The translations under genes and the position numbers were made by a program. A stretch of DNA of 64,000 bases from Candidatus Pantoea floridensis (lineage in GTDB: Bacteria; Pseudomonadota; Gammaproteobacteria; Enterobacterales; Enterobacteriaceae), in NCBI RefSeq assembly GCF_900215435.1, contig NZ_OCMY01000001.1:620001-684000 (forward strand), written 5' to 3'. Positions 1-10,720 of this stretch are shown here, piece by piece (positions within the stretch are counted from its first letter, which is position 1; the number at the start of each line of letters is the position of its first letter). The notes beneath the pieces were generated by a model. That model saw only the letters and a list, made by a program, of their open reading frames with translations, had not been told where the DNA came from and ran no database searches.

Positions 1-326
1 GCATGACCTTCGATGGTCACTTTGTAAGACGGGTTGCTACGCAGGAATGCAGCGTGCTGATCCAGCATCTGAGCGTAATCAGACTGCACGTCATACTTGT
101 CCAGACCGAAGTAAACGATGTTGTTCTGCTGCAGCTGCTGCATCTGCAGGCGCGCTTGCTCGTCAGAAGACATGTTACCGTTCTGGCCCGCACCAGCACC
201 GTAAGCACCGTCGTTAGCGCCCATACCAGTCTGATCGTTGTTGTTGTTTTTGTGTGAGCTACATGCAGCTACTGCGATAACCGGCAGAGCCAGCATCAAA
301 CCCTTCAGCACTTTATTCAGTTGCAT
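1..326 (-). CDS. pal: Peptidoglycan-associated lipoprotein Pal (partial, N-terminal part)
   Basis: Outer-membrane lipoprotein that binds peptidoglycan and, through TolB and TolA, couples the outer membrane to the cell wall during division. The visible 108 residues begin MQLNKVLKG, have a hydrophobic signal segment and a lipobox ending VAAC (acylated Cys near residue 22), then a flexible linker rich in Asn, Gly and Gln, and the start of the OmpA-like domain ([13 protein letters not shown]). The C-terminal peptidoglycan-binding part lies beyond the left edge. Last visible gene of the tolQRAB-pal group, 64 bp after tolB, so probably co-transcribed with it. Confidence 0.97.
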   Translation of the reverse strand, partial: MQLNKVLKGLMLALPVIAVAACSSHKNNNNDQTGMGANDGAYGAGAGQNGNMSSDEQARLQMQQLQQNNIVYFGLDKYDVQSDYAQMLDQHAAFLRSNPSYKVTIEGH

Positions 327-390
327 TTCTTTATCCTATTATTTTGTTTGCCATACATTTTAATCCCCCGCCGTGCAGGGGACCTATGCA

Positions 391-1686
391 TCACAGATAC
401 GGCGACCAGGCAGGGAATTTGACCTGTCCATCAGTTGCCGGAAGACGCGCTTTGAAACGCCCGTCGGTTGAAACCAACTGCAACACGGAACCCATCCCCT
501 GAGTAGAGCTATAGATTACCATTGTGCCGTTTGGCGCCAGACTTGGCGTTTCATCCAGGAACGTATCCGTTATTGTTTGAACGGCTCCCGTTACCAGATC
601 CTGTTTGGCGACGTGCTGCGCGCCACCGGCGCTGCTGATCATCACCATGGTTTTGCCGTCGGTAGACACATCCGCATCCTGGTTTTGCGCACCTTCCCAG
701 GTAATACGTTGTGGCGCACCGCCGTTAACTCCAACTTTATAAATCTGAGGCGCACCGGCCTGATCCGAGGTATAAGCCAACGTCTGGCTATCCGGGAACC
801 ACGTCGGTTCTGTGCTGTTATAACGGCCGTCCGTTACCTGACGCGTCTGGCCAGAAGCCAGATCCATCACATACAGGTTCAGGCTACCGGTTTTCGACAG
901 CGCGAAGGCCAGTTTAGAACCGTCCGGTGAGAAGGCTGGCGCACCGTTGTGGCGCGGATAAGAAGCGACCTGACGAATTGCACCGTTAGACAGCGTCTGA
1001 ACCACCAGCGCAGATTTACCACTTTCAAAGGTCACGTAAGCCACTTTGCTGCCATCTGGTGACCAGGCTGGCGACATCAATGGCTGCGGTGAACGGTGAA
1101 CCACAAACTGGTTGTAGCCATCGTAATCCGACACGCGCAACTCATACGGGAACTGACCGCCATTGGTCTGAACCACATATGCAATACGGGTACGGAATGC
1201 GCCTTTGATGCCGGTCAGCTTCTCGAACACTTCGTCACTGGCGGTGTGCGCGGCATAGCGCAGCCACTGCTTCGTCACTTTGTAAGAGTTCTGCGCCAAT
1301 ACAGTGCCTGGTGCGCCACCGGTATCCACCAGCTGGTAGGCAATTTGATAGCTGCCGTCAGCGTTTGGCGTTACCTGGCCCACCACAACCGCATCAATGC
1401 CCAAGGCGCTCCATGCAGCAGGCTGGACTTCCTGCGCACTCGCGGGTTGCTGCGGCAGACGAGAACGATCCAGCGGGTTAAATTTGCCGCTGTTACGTAA
1501 GTCGGCACCTACAATACCGCCGATATCTTCTGGTGCCGCACCGGGGCCAGCCCATTGGAACGGAACCACACCAATAGGACGTGCGGTGTTAACGCCCTGC
1601 GTAATTTCAATACGTACTTCTGCATGGAGCATAGCTGCCCACAGCAGTACAAAAAAACCTAAGGTTACACGAAGTGCCTGCTTCAT
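391..1686 (-). CDS. tolB: Tol-Pal system periplasmic protein TolB
   Basis: Periplasmic beta-propeller that moves Pal between peptidoglycan-bound and mobile states in the Tol-Pal machine; colicin translocation uses it too. 431 aa, the usual size. A signal peptide of about 22 residues ends LHA, and the mature protein starts with the EVRIE TolA-box sequence. An N-terminal domain (to about residue 165) precedes propeller blades with repeated SPDGSK / SPAWSPDG motifs from about 200 to the C-terminus. It lies 116 bp downstream of tolA; in E. coli there is a second promoter before tolB, but I could not fix one here. Confidence 0.97.
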   Translation of the reverse strand: MKQALRVTLGFFVLLWAAMLHAEVRIEITQGVNTARPIGVVPFQWAGPGAAPEDIGGIVGADLRNSGKFNPLDRSRLPQQPASAQEVQPAAWSALGIDAVVVGQVTPNADGSYQIAYQLVDTGGAPGTVLAQNSYKVTKQWLRYAAHTASDEVFEKLTGIKGAFRTRIAYVVQTNGGQFPYELRVSDYDGYNQFVVHRSPQPLMSPAWSPDGSKVAYVTFESGKSALVVQTLSNGAIRQVASYPRHNGAPAFSPDGSKLAFALSKTGSLNLYVMDLASGQTRQVTDGRYNSTEPTWFPDSQTLAYTSDQAGAPQIYKVGVNGGAPQRITWEGAQNQDADVSTDGKTMVMISSAGGAQHVAKQDLVTGAVQTITDTFLDETPSLAPNGTMVIYSSTQGMGSVLQLVSTDGRFKARLPATDGQVKFPAWSPYL

Positions 1687-1802
1687 CTTATCTCCCTTAC
1701 CTGAACCAGAGGTTCATGATAATTCGCACAGTTCCTGAAAAACACGAGTACTCATAGAGTACGGCAAGCTAACCATAGTTCAACCTGCCATACGTTACTG
1801 CA

Positions 1803-3056
1803 TTATTCCGGTTTGAAACGCATAGGTGCGTTTTTAAACACTTCATACACTGCCTGAGAAGGCGGCTTAGGAATACGAGCCTGCTTCGCAGCAGCGATAG
1901 CCGCCTGACACAAGGCTGGATCACCACCTTCCGATTTAACATCAATCAGCAAACCATCCGGTGCCAGCTTAATGCGCAGGTTGCACTCTTTACCTTTATA
2001 CAGATCAGCATCGTAGAAGCGGCTCTGAATCGCGCCGACCACTTGCCCCATGTAATTATTGATATCTGCACCTGACGCTCCGGCCTTTTTCTGATTGCCC
2101 TGCCCTGCCGCGCCACCCGAAGCGGTACCGCTTTTCGGTGCATTCTTACCAGAAGACAAACCACCCAACAGATCGTCAACCGCATTTTCGTTCTTAGCCG
2201 CTTCAGCAGCGGCTTTTTTTGCATCAGCCGCCGCTTTTGCTTTTGCATCTGCTTTTGCCTTGGCTGCCGCATCGGCCTTGGCTTTCGCTTCAGCTGCCGC
2301 TTTCTCTTTCGCTTCCGCCGCCGCTTGCTCTTTAGCTTCTTTCGCTTCCTGAGCCGCTTTAGCCTTCGCATCGGCAGCGGCCTGGGCTTTCGCTTCAGCG
2401 TCCGCTTTGGCTTTCGCTTCGGCGGCGGCTTTTGCCTGCTGCGCCGCTTTCTCTTTTGCCGCTTCAGCAGCAGCAGCCTTCGCTTGCTCTTCCGCTTTTT
2501 TCTTCGCGTCAGCCGCAGCTTGTTTAGCCTCTTCTACCGCTTTGGCTTTGGCATCAGCGGCAGCTTTTGCCTGCGCATCCGCTTCTGCTTTGGCATCGGC
2601 CTTGGCTTTTGCGGCAGCTGCTTCGGCAGTTTTCTGCTGTTCCTGCGCCTGCTTCGCGGCAGCCTCAGCGGCTTTCTGCTGCTCAGCCTGCTCTTTCGCC
2701 TGCTCTTTCGCTTCTTGCTGAGCCTGCAAACGCTCTTTTTCCATCTGTTTCAAGCGTTGCTGCTCGGCAGCCTGTTTCTGCTGTAACTCTTCGGCCTGCT
2801 GCTGCGACTGTTTCTGACGCTGCTGCTCGGCACGCTGACTGTCTCTTTGCTGGTTCTGCTGGCGGTTATATTGTTCAACCACGGCGCCGGAATCGACCAT
2901 TACTGCGTCAATATCACTGCCACCGCCACCGCCGCTGGATTCGATTTTCTCGTTAAACGAGCTCCAAATCAGTAAGGCGATCAGCACAATGTGCAGAATC
3001 ACCGACACGATTATCGCGCGCTTTAACTTGTCGTTCTGCTCGGTTGCCTTCGACAC
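1803..3056 (-). CDS. tolA: Cell envelope integrity protein TolA
   Basis: Inner-membrane protein that spans the periplasm and transmits proton-motive force from TolQR to TolB-Pal. Three domains are visible in 417 aa: a transmembrane helix at residues 14-34 carrying the conserved Ser18 and His22; a Gly5 hinge followed by a very long helical domain (about 50-310) made of Ala/Lys/Glu/Gln repeats such as AKAKADAEAKA; and a C-terminal globular domain (about 320-417) with two cysteines that binds TolB/Pal. The repeat domain DNA is low complexity, so its length varies between species. Follows tolR by 25 bp. Confidence 0.97.
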   Translation of the reverse strand: MSKATEQNDKLKRAIIVSVILHIVLIALLIWSSFNEKIESSGGGGGSDIDAVMVDSGAVVEQYNRQQNQQRDSQRAEQQRQKQSQQQAEELQQKQAAEQQRLKQMEKERLQAQQEAKEQAKEQAEQQKAAEAAAKQAQEQQKTAEAAAAKAKADAKAEADAQAKAAADAKAKAVEEAKQAAADAKKKAEEQAKAAAAEAAKEKAAQQAKAAAEAKAKADAEAKAQAAADAKAKAAQEAKEAKEQAAAEAKEKAAAEAKAKADAAAKAKADAKAKAAADAKKAAAEAAKNENAVDDLLGGLSSGKNAPKSGTASGGAAGQGNQKKAGASGADINNYMGQVVGAIQSRFYDADLYKGKECNLRIKLAPDGLLIDVKSEGGDPALCQAAIAAAKQARIPKPPSQAVYEVFKNAPMRFKPE

Positions 3057-3081
3057 TCTCGGTTCCCAAAAACGGTTGGCT

Positions 3082-3513
3082 TTAAATCGGCTGCGTCATC
3101 AAACCGACAGATTTCACGCCAGCCTGATGCAACAGGTTCAGCGCCTTGATGATTTCGTCGTAAGGGACGTCTTTCGCACCGCCGATCAGAAAGACCGTTT
3201 TCGGATTGGCTTCAATCCGGCGCTGCGCTTCACTTACCACCTGTTCCGGCGGCAATTGCGTCATACGATCGTGATCCACCACCAGGCTGTACTGCCCAAT
3301 GCCCGCCACTTCAACAATCACCGGTGGATTATCATCGGTCGAAACGGTTTTCGAGTCTGTTGCATCCGGCAGGTCCACTTCCACGCTCTGCGTAATAATC
3401 GGCGCCGTTGCCATAAAGATGAGCAGCAACACCAACAGCACGTCCAGAAGAGGAACAATGTTGATTTCCGACTTAAGTTCGCGGCGTCCACCGCGACCAC
3501 GGGTTCTGGCCAT
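3082..3513 (-). CDS. tolR: Tol-Pal system protein TolR (ExbD family)
   Basis: Component of the TolQR proton channel that energises TolA. 143 aa with one N-terminal transmembrane helix (about residues 19-39) containing the protonatable aspartate in INIVPLLDVLLVLL (Asp24), followed by a periplasmic ExbD-type domain ending in the amphipathic segment that senses peptidoglycan. Lies 13 bp after tolQ and 25 bp before tolA, consistent with one transcript. Length and motif match E. coli TolR closely. Confidence 0.97.
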   Translation of the reverse strand: MARTRGRGGRRELKSEINIVPLLDVLLVLLLIFMATAPIITQSVEVDLPDATDSKTVSTDDNPPVIVEVAGIGQYSLVVDHDRMTQLPPEQVVSEAQRRIEANPKTVFLIGGAKDVPYDEIIKALNLLHQAGVKSVGLMTQPI

Positions 3514-3526
3514 CGTTAACCTCGAC

Positions 3527-4614
<1,088 letters not shown>

Positions 4615-4645
4615 TCTACATCCCGGTCTCATTTTAAACGTTGCT

Positions 4646-4674
4646 ACTATACGCAAGAGAGATCGGCTTGGGAA
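4646..4674 (-). promoter_or_regulatory. Candidate sigma-70 promoter of ybgC-tolQRA
   Basis: On the minus strand the -10 is TATAGT (4646-4651), the spacer is 17 bp and the -35 is a weak TTCCCA (4669-4674). It lies about 32 bp upstream of the chosen ybgC start. E. coli has a promoter in this position. The weak -35 keeps confidence low. Confidence 0.35.
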
Positions 4675-4812
4675 TGGTCCGCCAGAGCCAGGAGAAAATA
4701 ATTATCACAGGTTAACAACTGGAAGGATTTTTAGGATGTTTCTTGACCTGACGCTGACAAAACCTCACGTCAGCGCCTGAAAAAGCAGCATTTTTAAGTC
4801 CTGATTCAGAAC

Positions 4813-5106
4813 TTAATGATAGAACCAAACGATACCGACCAGCAGTACCAGCACCGCCGGTAGCGGAGAGAACAGCGCCTGCCAGCGCAAACGCTGCGGA
4901 CGGAATCCGCAGCCGTGAATAACGCCAGCGCAGACGGCCCAAATCAGCAAAAGTCCATGCCATATCGCTAAATCACTGGTTCGCGCGGCAAAGCGTGAGG
5001 GCTGCCAAATAACACAGCCTGCCAGCCACAGCGCAAGGATCAACGAAAGGGCCCGTAACGGGCCCTTGTCCATCAGACGATAGAGTGTCTGAATCACTGC
5101 GCGCAT
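4813..5106 (-). CDS. ybgE: Cyd operon protein YbgE
   Basis: Small inner-membrane protein encoded at the end of the cytochrome bd operon; its exact role is not established. 97 aa with three predicted hydrophobic segments (about 18-34, 46-65, 79-96) and the CVIWQPSRF stretch typical of the family. Its ATG overlaps the TGA of cydX as ATGA, showing translational coupling in cydABX-ybgE. About 200 bp separate it from ybgC. Confidence 0.93.
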   Translation of the reverse strand: MRAVIQTLYRLMDKGPLRALSLILALWLAGCVIWQPSRFAARTSDLAIWHGLLLIWAVCAGVIHGCGFRPQRLRWQALFSPLPAVLVLLVGIVWFYH

Positions 5107-5219
5107 CAGGCTTGTTTATCCTTCGCGCTGCTCTCTTCAACATGCTCCAGCGCCAGCGCCGTGATCACACCGAACGCACAGGCCAGCAAGGTGCCAAGAA
5201 TCCAGGCAAAATACCACAT
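5106..5219 (-). CDS. cydX: Cytochrome bd-I oxidase small subunit CydX
   Basis: Single-helix subunit that stabilises the haem b595/d site of cytochrome bd-I. 37 codons encode a protein beginning MWYFAWILGTLLACAFG and ending in a polar tail (EESSAKDKQA). It is preceded by a good ribosome-binding site (AAGGAGATTGAG) and lies 15 bp after cydB. The length and the MWYFAWILG start match E. coli CydX (37 aa). Confidence 0.95.
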   Translation of the reverse strand: MWYFAWILGTLLACAFGVITALALEHVEESSAKDKQA

Positions 5220-5234
5220 GCTCAATCTCCTTAA

Positions 5235-6374
5235 TCAGTACAGGGAGTGCGTATTGCTCTCAATGTGTTCTTTAGTGATACGGCCAAACATCTTGTAATA
5301 ACACCAGGCGGTGTACGCCAGGATAATCGGTACAAAGATGATGGCGGCAATGGTCATCACTTTCAGCGTCAGCAGGCTAGACGTGGCATCCCACATGGTC
5401 AGGCTGATGCCCGGCACGGTGCTGGAAGGCATGATGAATGGGAACATCGCGATACCAGCGGTCATAATGACGCAGGCCAGTGTCAGTGAAGAGAAGATAA
5501 ATGCCCAGGCACCTTTCTCCAAACGCGAGCAGAGAACGGTCAGCAGTGGCAGCACGACGCCCAACAGCGGGAACAGCCACAACACCGGCGTCTGCTCAAA
5601 ATTCACCATCCATGCACCGGCTTCACGCACGACATCTTTACCCAGCGGGTTGGATGCGGCGTGATGATCGATGACGCTTTTCAGTACATAACCGTCAATA
5701 CCATATTTCACCCACACGCCGGCAAGCACGAAGCACACCATCATTACCAACGCTGAGATCTGTGCGGTACTGCGGGTGCGCAGGTGCAATTCACCGGTTG
5801 TACGCATTTGCAGGTACGTGGCCCCTTGCGTCAGGATCATCGCCACACTCACCACACCCGCTAACAGGCCAAACGGATTCAGCAGCTGGAAGAAGTTACC
5901 GGTATAGAAGAGGCGCAGATATTCATCGGCGTGGAACGGCACGCCTTGCAGCAGGTTACCGAACGCCACACCAATCACCAGCGGCGGCACAAAGCTACCA
6001 ATGAAGATGCCCCAATCCCACATGCCGCGCCAGCGCATATCTTCAATCTTCGAGCGGTAGTCGAAACCCACCGGACGGAAGAACAGTGAAGCAAGCACCA
6101 GAATCATCGCTACGTAGAAGCCAGAGAAGGCGGCGGCATACACCATCGGCCAGGCCGCGAACAGCGCACCACCGGCGGTGATCAGCCAAACCTGGTTTCC
6201 GTCCCAGTGCGGCGCAATGCTGTTAATCATGATACGGCGCTCGGTATCGGTGCGGCCAAGCACACGCGTTAGCATGCCCACGCCCATATCAAAGCCGTCG
6301 GTAACCGCAAAACCGATCAGCAACACGCCAATCAGCAGCCACCAGATAAAGCGCAAAACTTCATAGTCAAACAT
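5235..6374 (-). CDS. cydB: Cytochrome bd-I ubiquinol oxidase subunit II
   Basis: Partner of CydA in the high-affinity quinol oxidase that reduces oxygen to water without pumping protons. 379 aa (E. coli 379), highly hydrophobic, starting MFDYEVLRFIWWLLIG, with the conserved TDGFDMGVG and APHWDGNQVW motifs in the first 65 residues. Lies 11 bp downstream of cydA in the cydABX-ybgE operon. Confidence 0.97.
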   Translation of the reverse strand: MFDYEVLRFIWWLLIGVLLIGFAVTDGFDMGVGMLTRVLGRTDTERRIMINSIAPHWDGNQVWLITAGGALFAAWPMVYAAAFSGFYVAMILVLASLFFRPVGFDYRSKIEDMRWRGMWDWGIFIGSFVPPLVIGVAFGNLLQGVPFHADEYLRLFYTGNFFQLLNPFGLLAGVVSVAMILTQGATYLQMRTTGELHLRTRSTAQISALVMMVCFVLAGVWVKYGIDGYVLKSVIDHHAASNPLGKDVVREAGAWMVNFEQTPVLWLFPLLGVVLPLLTVLCSRLEKGAWAFIFSSLTLACVIMTAGIAMFPFIMPSSTVPGISLTMWDATSSLLTLKVMTIAAIIFVPIILAYTAWCYYKMFGRITKEHIESNTHSLY

Positions 6375-6385
6375 GGTAGCTCTCC

Positions 6386-7957
6386 TTATCCACGCACCGG
6401 CTGAGATGATGATTTCAGCGTTTCATGATGATAGCGGCCGGTTTTCAGGCTGCTTGGACCGAGGCGCGCAAACTTGAACATCAGGTACATTTCCGCCACG
6501 AGGAACAAGGTGTAGAGACCGCAAATCAGAATCATCGAGAACAGCAGATCGCCGACGGTCAATGAAGAGTTGGCTACCGCTGTTGGCAGCACCTCACCAA
6601 TCGCCCATGGCTGACGACCATATTCGGCAACAAACCAACCGGACTCAATTGCAATCCATGGCAGCGGAATGCCGTATAGCGCCGCTTTCATCAGCCAACG
6701 AGATTTACCAATACGGTTGCGAATAACGCTCCAGAAGGAGAGAGTGATGATTCCCAGCATCAACACACCGCCCAGCACCATGATGCGGAAGGCGAAGTAC
6801 AACGGCGCCACACGCGGGATAGAGTCCTGAGTTGCTTTCTGAATTTGCGCTTCAGTAGCGTTAGCCACATCCGAGGTATAGCGTTTTAACAGCAGACCAT
6901 AACCGAGATCTTGCTTGCTGCCTTCAAACTGGCTACGCACCGCCGGATCTTTGCTACCTGCACGCAATTCGTTCAGCAATGCATAGGCTTTCATGCCGTT
7001 ACGGATACGCACTTCATGCTGCGCCAAAAGATCTTTCAGCCCAGTAACCGGCGTATCAACTGAACGCGTCGCGATCAGGCCGAGCAGATACGGGATCTGA
7101 ATGGCATATTTATTTTGTTGTGTGTCCTGATCCGGGATACCAAACAGGGTAAACGCGGCCGGTGCCGGCTGGGTTTCCCACTCCGCTTCAATTGCGGCCA
7201 GTTTGGTTTTCTGCACGTCGCCGATTTCATAACCGGATTCATCACCCAGTACGATAACGGACAAAATCGCTGCCATGCCGAAGCTTGCTGCGATAGCAAA
7301 AGAGCGTTTAGCAAAAGCGATATCACGCCCTTTCAGCAGATACCACGCGCTGATACCAAGAATGAACATGGCTCCGGTGGTGTAGCCCGCAGCTACGGTG
7401 TGCACAAATTTCACCTGCGCCACCGGATTGAGGATCAGCTCGGAGAAACTCACCATCTCCATGCGCATGGTTTCGAAATTAAATTCTGATGCGATGGGAT
7501 TTTGCATCCAGCCGTTCGCCACCAAAATCCACAGCGCCGACATATTCGAACCGAGTGCCACCAACCAGGTCACCGCGAGGTGTTGAACCTTGCCCAGGCG
7601 ATCCCAGCCGAAGAAAAACAGGCCGACAAAGGTGGATTCGAGGAAGAACGCCATCAAGCCTTCGATGGCCAGCGGCGCACCGAAGATATCGCCGACGTAG
7701 TGGGAGTAATATGACCAGTTAGTACCGAACTGAAACTCCATTGTCAGACCGGTAGCCACGCCTAGCGCAAAGTTAATACCAAATAACTTGCCCCAGAACT
7801 TGGTCATATCTTTATAAATTTGTTTCCCCGTCAGGACATATACGGTTTCCATGATCGCCAGCAAAAACGCCATACCTAGCGTTAAAGGCACGAACAGGAA
7901 ATGGTACATCGCCGTTAGGGCAAACTGTAAACGCGACAGCTCGACAATATCTAACAT
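6386..7957 (-). CDS. cydA: Cytochrome bd-I ubiquinol oxidase subunit I
   Basis: Catalytic subunit that oxidises ubiquinol and carries haems b558, b595 and d. I chose the ATG at 7957 (523 aa, [12 protein letters not shown]) because AAGGAGTC lies just upstream and the family starts there; an in-frame ATG at 8011 would add 18 unconserved residues. His19 (haem ligand) is in [12 protein letters not shown]. The long periplasmic Q-loop after residue 250 ([13 protein letters not shown] onwards) is the enterobacterial long form. About 660 bp of upstream DNA carries ArcA- and FNR-like sites. Confidence 0.97.
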   Translation of the reverse strand: MLDIVELSRLQFALTAMYHFLFVPLTLGMAFLLAIMETVYVLTGKQIYKDMTKFWGKLFGINFALGVATGLTMEFQFGTNWSYYSHYVGDIFGAPLAIEGLMAFFLESTFVGLFFFGWDRLGKVQHLAVTWLVALGSNMSALWILVANGWMQNPIASEFNFETMRMEMVSFSELILNPVAQVKFVHTVAAGYTTGAMFILGISAWYLLKGRDIAFAKRSFAIAASFGMAAILSVIVLGDESGYEIGDVQKTKLAAIEAEWETQPAPAAFTLFGIPDQDTQQNKYAIQIPYLLGLIATRSVDTPVTGLKDLLAQHEVRIRNGMKAYALLNELRAGSKDPAVRSQFEGSKQDLGYGLLLKRYTSDVANATEAQIQKATQDSIPRVAPLYFAFRIMVLGGVLMLGIITLSFWSVIRNRIGKSRWLMKAALYGIPLPWIAIESGWFVAEYGRQPWAIGEVLPTAVANSSLTVGDLLFSMILICGLYTLFLVAEMYLMFKFARLGPSSLKTGRYHHETLKSSSQPVRG

Positions 7958-8312
7958 GATGACTCCTTGCTCCTCGCATGAACTCGCTCTGCGGATGACA
8001 ACGGCAAACAACAGACATTGACGCGCAGAATAAGATTCAGGAACGACTGATTATTGATTCCAGTTTTGTTACTGATAGAACAGAGAAACCTGCTGCCCGA
8101 AGAGAGCGAGTAACAGTGACGAAATTCCCTGAAAATCCGATCATTTCAGTCAATTTCGAGCAGGAGTGATATGGGGAGGCGGCAGAATTGATATGACAAC
8201 GCCTGACACAAACTCCTGAAAAATTATGAAGAAGACTGAATTGATGCAGCGCAATTTATACTGGTTAGGTTGCGCTTTGCCAGCGGTAAAGTTTCCTTTA
8301 ACTCGCAAATTA

Positions 8313-8326
8313 TTGATCTGGATTAA
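8313..8326. promoter_or_regulatory. FNR-like site upstream of cydA
   Basis: TTGATCTGGATTAA against the FNR consensus TTGAT-N4-ATCAA: nine of ten specified bases match. It lies about 356 bp upstream of the cydA start, in the same region as the ArcA box. FNR represses cydA under strict anaerobiosis in E. coli. Confidence 0.5.
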
Positions 8327-8362
8327 GACAATAAATTTCCAAATATGTATTGATAAAGTCGT

Positions 8363-8372
8363 TGTTAATTAA
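8363..8372. promoter_or_regulatory. ArcA box upstream of cydA
   Basis: TGTTAATTAA matches the (A/T)GTTAATTA(A/T) ArcA core at all ten positions and continues as TTGTCAA, giving an extended box. ArcA-phosphate activates cydAB under low oxygen in E. coli, so position and function agree. Confidence 0.55.
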
Positions 8373-8572
8373 TTGTCAAAACCACAAAATTTAATTAAGA
8401 ATATAATTACCTTTCCCGCAAATATTTAACCTCATTGCGGGAATCTATCTTTCCACTTTTTGGCTTAAATCCAGCGAATTTTCCCTTCTTTACCTGGATG
8501 ACAGAGTAAGCATAGCCGCAGTTTTTCAAGTTGTTAGGATTTTTTTCCCTGCGGTTTGATGGGTTATCACAT

Positions 8573-8596
8573 AAAAAAAGCCACCCGAAGGTGGCT
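8573..8596 (-). terminator. Rho-independent terminator after sucD
   Basis: On the minus strand a 7-bp stem AGCCACC / GGTGGCT with a TTCG tetraloop is followed by seven T residues. It ends the long sdhCDAB-sucABCD transcript 21 bp after the sucD stop. Confidence 0.9.
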
Positions 8597-8617
8597 CTTC
8601 TACATCTGACCGATGAC

Positions 8618-9493
8618 TTATTTAATGGGCAGAACCGCTTTAACCGCATCACCAATATCGGCAAGGCTACGAACGGTTTTCACACCGGCCGCTTCCAGTG
8701 CAGCAAACTTCTCATCAGCAGTGCCCTTACCACCGGCAATGATGGCACCTGCGTGGCCCATACGCTTGCCTTTCGGTGCAGTTACACCGGCAATGTAGCC
8801 CACAACGGGTTTGGTCACGTGTGCTTTGATGTAGGCAGCCGCTTCTTCTTCCGCGCTACCACCGATCTCACCGATCATCACGATCGCTTCGGTCTGTGGA
8901 TCGTCCTGGAACAGTTTCAGGATGTCGATGAAGTTAGAGCCTGGGATCGGGTCACCACCGATACCGACGCAGGTAGACTGGCCATAGCCGATGTCCGTAG
9001 TCTGCTTAACGGCTTCATAGGTCAGCGTTCCTGAACGCGAGACGATACCTACGCGGCCCGGCTGGTGAATGTGGCCCGGCATAATACCGATCTTACATTC
9101 GCCTGGGGTGATCACGCCTGGGCAGTTCGGGCCGATCATACGTACGCCTGCTTCATCCAGCTTCACTTTCACGGTCAGCATATCCAGGGTTGGAATACCT
9201 TCAGTGATGGTGATGATCAGCTTGATACCCGCATCAATAGCTTCCAGGATACCGTCTTTGCAGAACGGCGCCGGAACGTAGATCACGGTGGCGGTTGCGC
9301 CAGTCGCTTCTACCGCTTCACGCACGGTGTTGAACACGGGCAGGCCAAGATGCGTGGTGCCGCCTTTGCCTGGCGTGACGCCGCCAACCAGCTGCGTACC
9401 GTAGGCCAGCGCCTGCTCAGAGTGGAATGTCCCTTGACCACCGGTGAACCCCTGGCAAATGACTTTGGTGTTTTTGTCGATCAAAATGGACAT
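8618..9493 (-). CDS. sucD: Succinyl-CoA synthetase alpha subunit
   Basis: With SucC, converts succinyl-CoA to succinate while making ATP (or GTP) in the TCA cycle. 291 aa, starting [18 protein letters not shown] with a CoA-binding Rossmann domain; the phosphorylated histidine is in the [13 protein letters not shown] segment near residue 246. The ATG overlaps the sucC stop by one base (TAATG), so expression is coupled. Last gene of the TCA operon. Confidence 0.98.
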   Translation of the reverse strand: MSILIDKNTKVICQGFTGGQGTFHSEQALAYGTQLVGGVTPGKGGTTHLGLPVFNTVREAVEATGATATVIYVPAPFCKDGILEAIDAGIKLIITITEGIPTLDMLTVKVKLDEAGVRMIGPNCPGVITPGECKIGIMPGHIHQPGRVGIVSRSGTLTYEAVKQTTDIGYGQSTCVGIGGDPIPGSNFIDILKLFQDDPQTEAIVMIGEIGGSAEEEAAAYIKAHVTKPVVGYIAGVTAPKGKRMGHAGAIIAGGKGTADEKFAALEAAGVKTVRSLADIGDAVKAVLPIK

Positions 9494-10659
9494 TATTTAC
9501 CCTCCGCTGCAGCGACAACACGCTGTGCTGCGTCTGTCAGGCTGGTTGCTGCAATGATATTCAGACCGCTGTCCGCCAGTTTCTTAGCGCCCAGCTCGGC
9601 GTTGTTACCTTCCAGACGTACCACCACTGGCACGTTCACACCCACTTCTGCTACCGCACCAATGATGCCGTCTGCGATCAAGTCGCAACGTACGATGCCG
9701 CCGAAGATGTTAACGAATACCGCTTTAACGGCATCGTCAGACAGGATGATTTTGAAGGCTTCGGTCACGCGCTCTTTGGTTGCACCGCCGCCAACATCAA
9801 GGAAGTTTGCCGGCTCACCACCGTGGTGTTTCACGATGTCCATGGTGCCCATCGCCAGACCGGCGCCGTTCACCATGCAGCCGATGTTGCCATCCAGCGC
9901 AACGTAGTTCAGTTCCCACTGTGTTGCGTGCGCTTCACGTGGATCTTCCTGGCTTGGATCGCGCATTTCACGCAGCTCCGGCTGACGGAACAGTGCGTTA
10001 CCGTCTGCGCCTAATTTACCATCCAGGCAGATCAGGTCGCCCTGCTTGGTGATCACCAGCGGGTTGATCTCAACCATTGCCAGATCGCGCTCGAGGAACA
10101 TGGTCGCCAGACCCATGAAGATTTTGGTGAACTGGCTGACTTGCTTACCGGTCAGGCCCAGTTTGAATGCCAACTCGCGGCCCTGATACGGCTGAGGACC
10201 TGCCAGCGGATCCAGCGCCATCTTGTGGATCAAGTGTGGCGTTTCTTCTGCCACTTTCTCAATCTCAACACCGCCTTCCGTCGAAGCCATAAAGATCACG
10301 CGACGGGTTGCACGGTCAACCACCGCGCCCAGATACAGCTCCTGATCGATATCAGTGGCGGCTTCAACCAGAATCTGGTTTACCGGCTGGCCGTGCGCGT
10401 CAGTTTGATAGGTCACCAGACGTTTGCCCAGCCAATGCTCAGCGAAAGCACGAATATCTTCTTTACTGTTAACCACTTTCACGCCGCCCGCTTTACCGCG
10501 GCCACCGGCATGAACCTGACATTTCACTACCCACGGACCTGCGCCAATTTTAGACGCGGCTTCTTCTGCTTCACGTGGCGTTGTGCATGCGTAACCAGTC
10601 GGTGCTGGCATGCCATAGCGTGCAAACAGCTGCTTCGCCTGGTATTCATGTAAATTCAT
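9493..10659 (-). CDS. sucC: Succinyl-CoA synthetase beta subunit
   Basis: ATP-grasp subunit of succinyl-CoA synthetase, providing nucleotide and succinate binding. 388 aa (E. coli 388): N-terminal ATP-grasp domain from [16 protein letters not shown] to about residue 240, then the CoA-ligase domain with [17 protein letters not shown]. Lies 61 bp after sucB. Confidence 0.98.
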   Translation of the reverse strand: MNLHEYQAKQLFARYGMPAPTGYACTTPREAEEAASKIGAGPWVVKCQVHAGGRGKAGGVKVVNSKEDIRAFAEHWLGKRLVTYQTDAHGQPVNQILVEAATDIDQELYLGAVVDRATRRVIFMASTEGGVEIEKVAEETPHLIHKMALDPLAGPQPYQGRELAFKLGLTGKQVSQFTKIFMGLATMFLERDLAMVEINPLVITKQGDLICLDGKLGADGNALFRQPELREMRDPSQEDPREAHATQWELNYVALDGNIGCMVNGAGLAMGTMDIVKHHGGEPANFLDVGGGATKERVTEAFKIILSDDAVKAVFVNIFGGIVRCDLIADGIIGAVAEVGVNVPVVVRLEGNNAELGAKKLADSGLNIIAATSLTDAAQRVVAAAEGK

Positions 10660-10720
10660 GATGTTCTATCCATTCAGGTAAGATTTTGGGTGCGCCTTTA
10701 TCACCGCGCACCCGGCGAAA

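Larger units (their letters stand above)
7958..8572 (-). promoter_or_regulatory. cydA upstream regulatory region
   Basis: About 615 bp without a convincing gene between the sucD terminator and cydA. It is AT-rich between about 8300 and 8420 and contains an exact ArcA core box (8363-8372) and a near-consensus FNR site (8313-8326). E. coli has the mngR-mngA-mngB genes between sucD and cydA; they are absent here. A GC-poor 85-codon minus-strand frame at the sucD end has no homology that I recognise. Confidence 0.6.

Noticed and set aside
1946..2786. Several open frames of 100-150 codons over tolA on both strands
   Set aside because: They are alternative-frame readings of the Ala/Lys-rich tolA repeat; compositionally extreme and without a ribosome-binding site.
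8407..8664. 85-codon minus-strand frame near the cydA upstream region
   Set aside because: Overlaps the sucD terminator and the end of sucD, no ribosome-binding site, no homology that I recognise.
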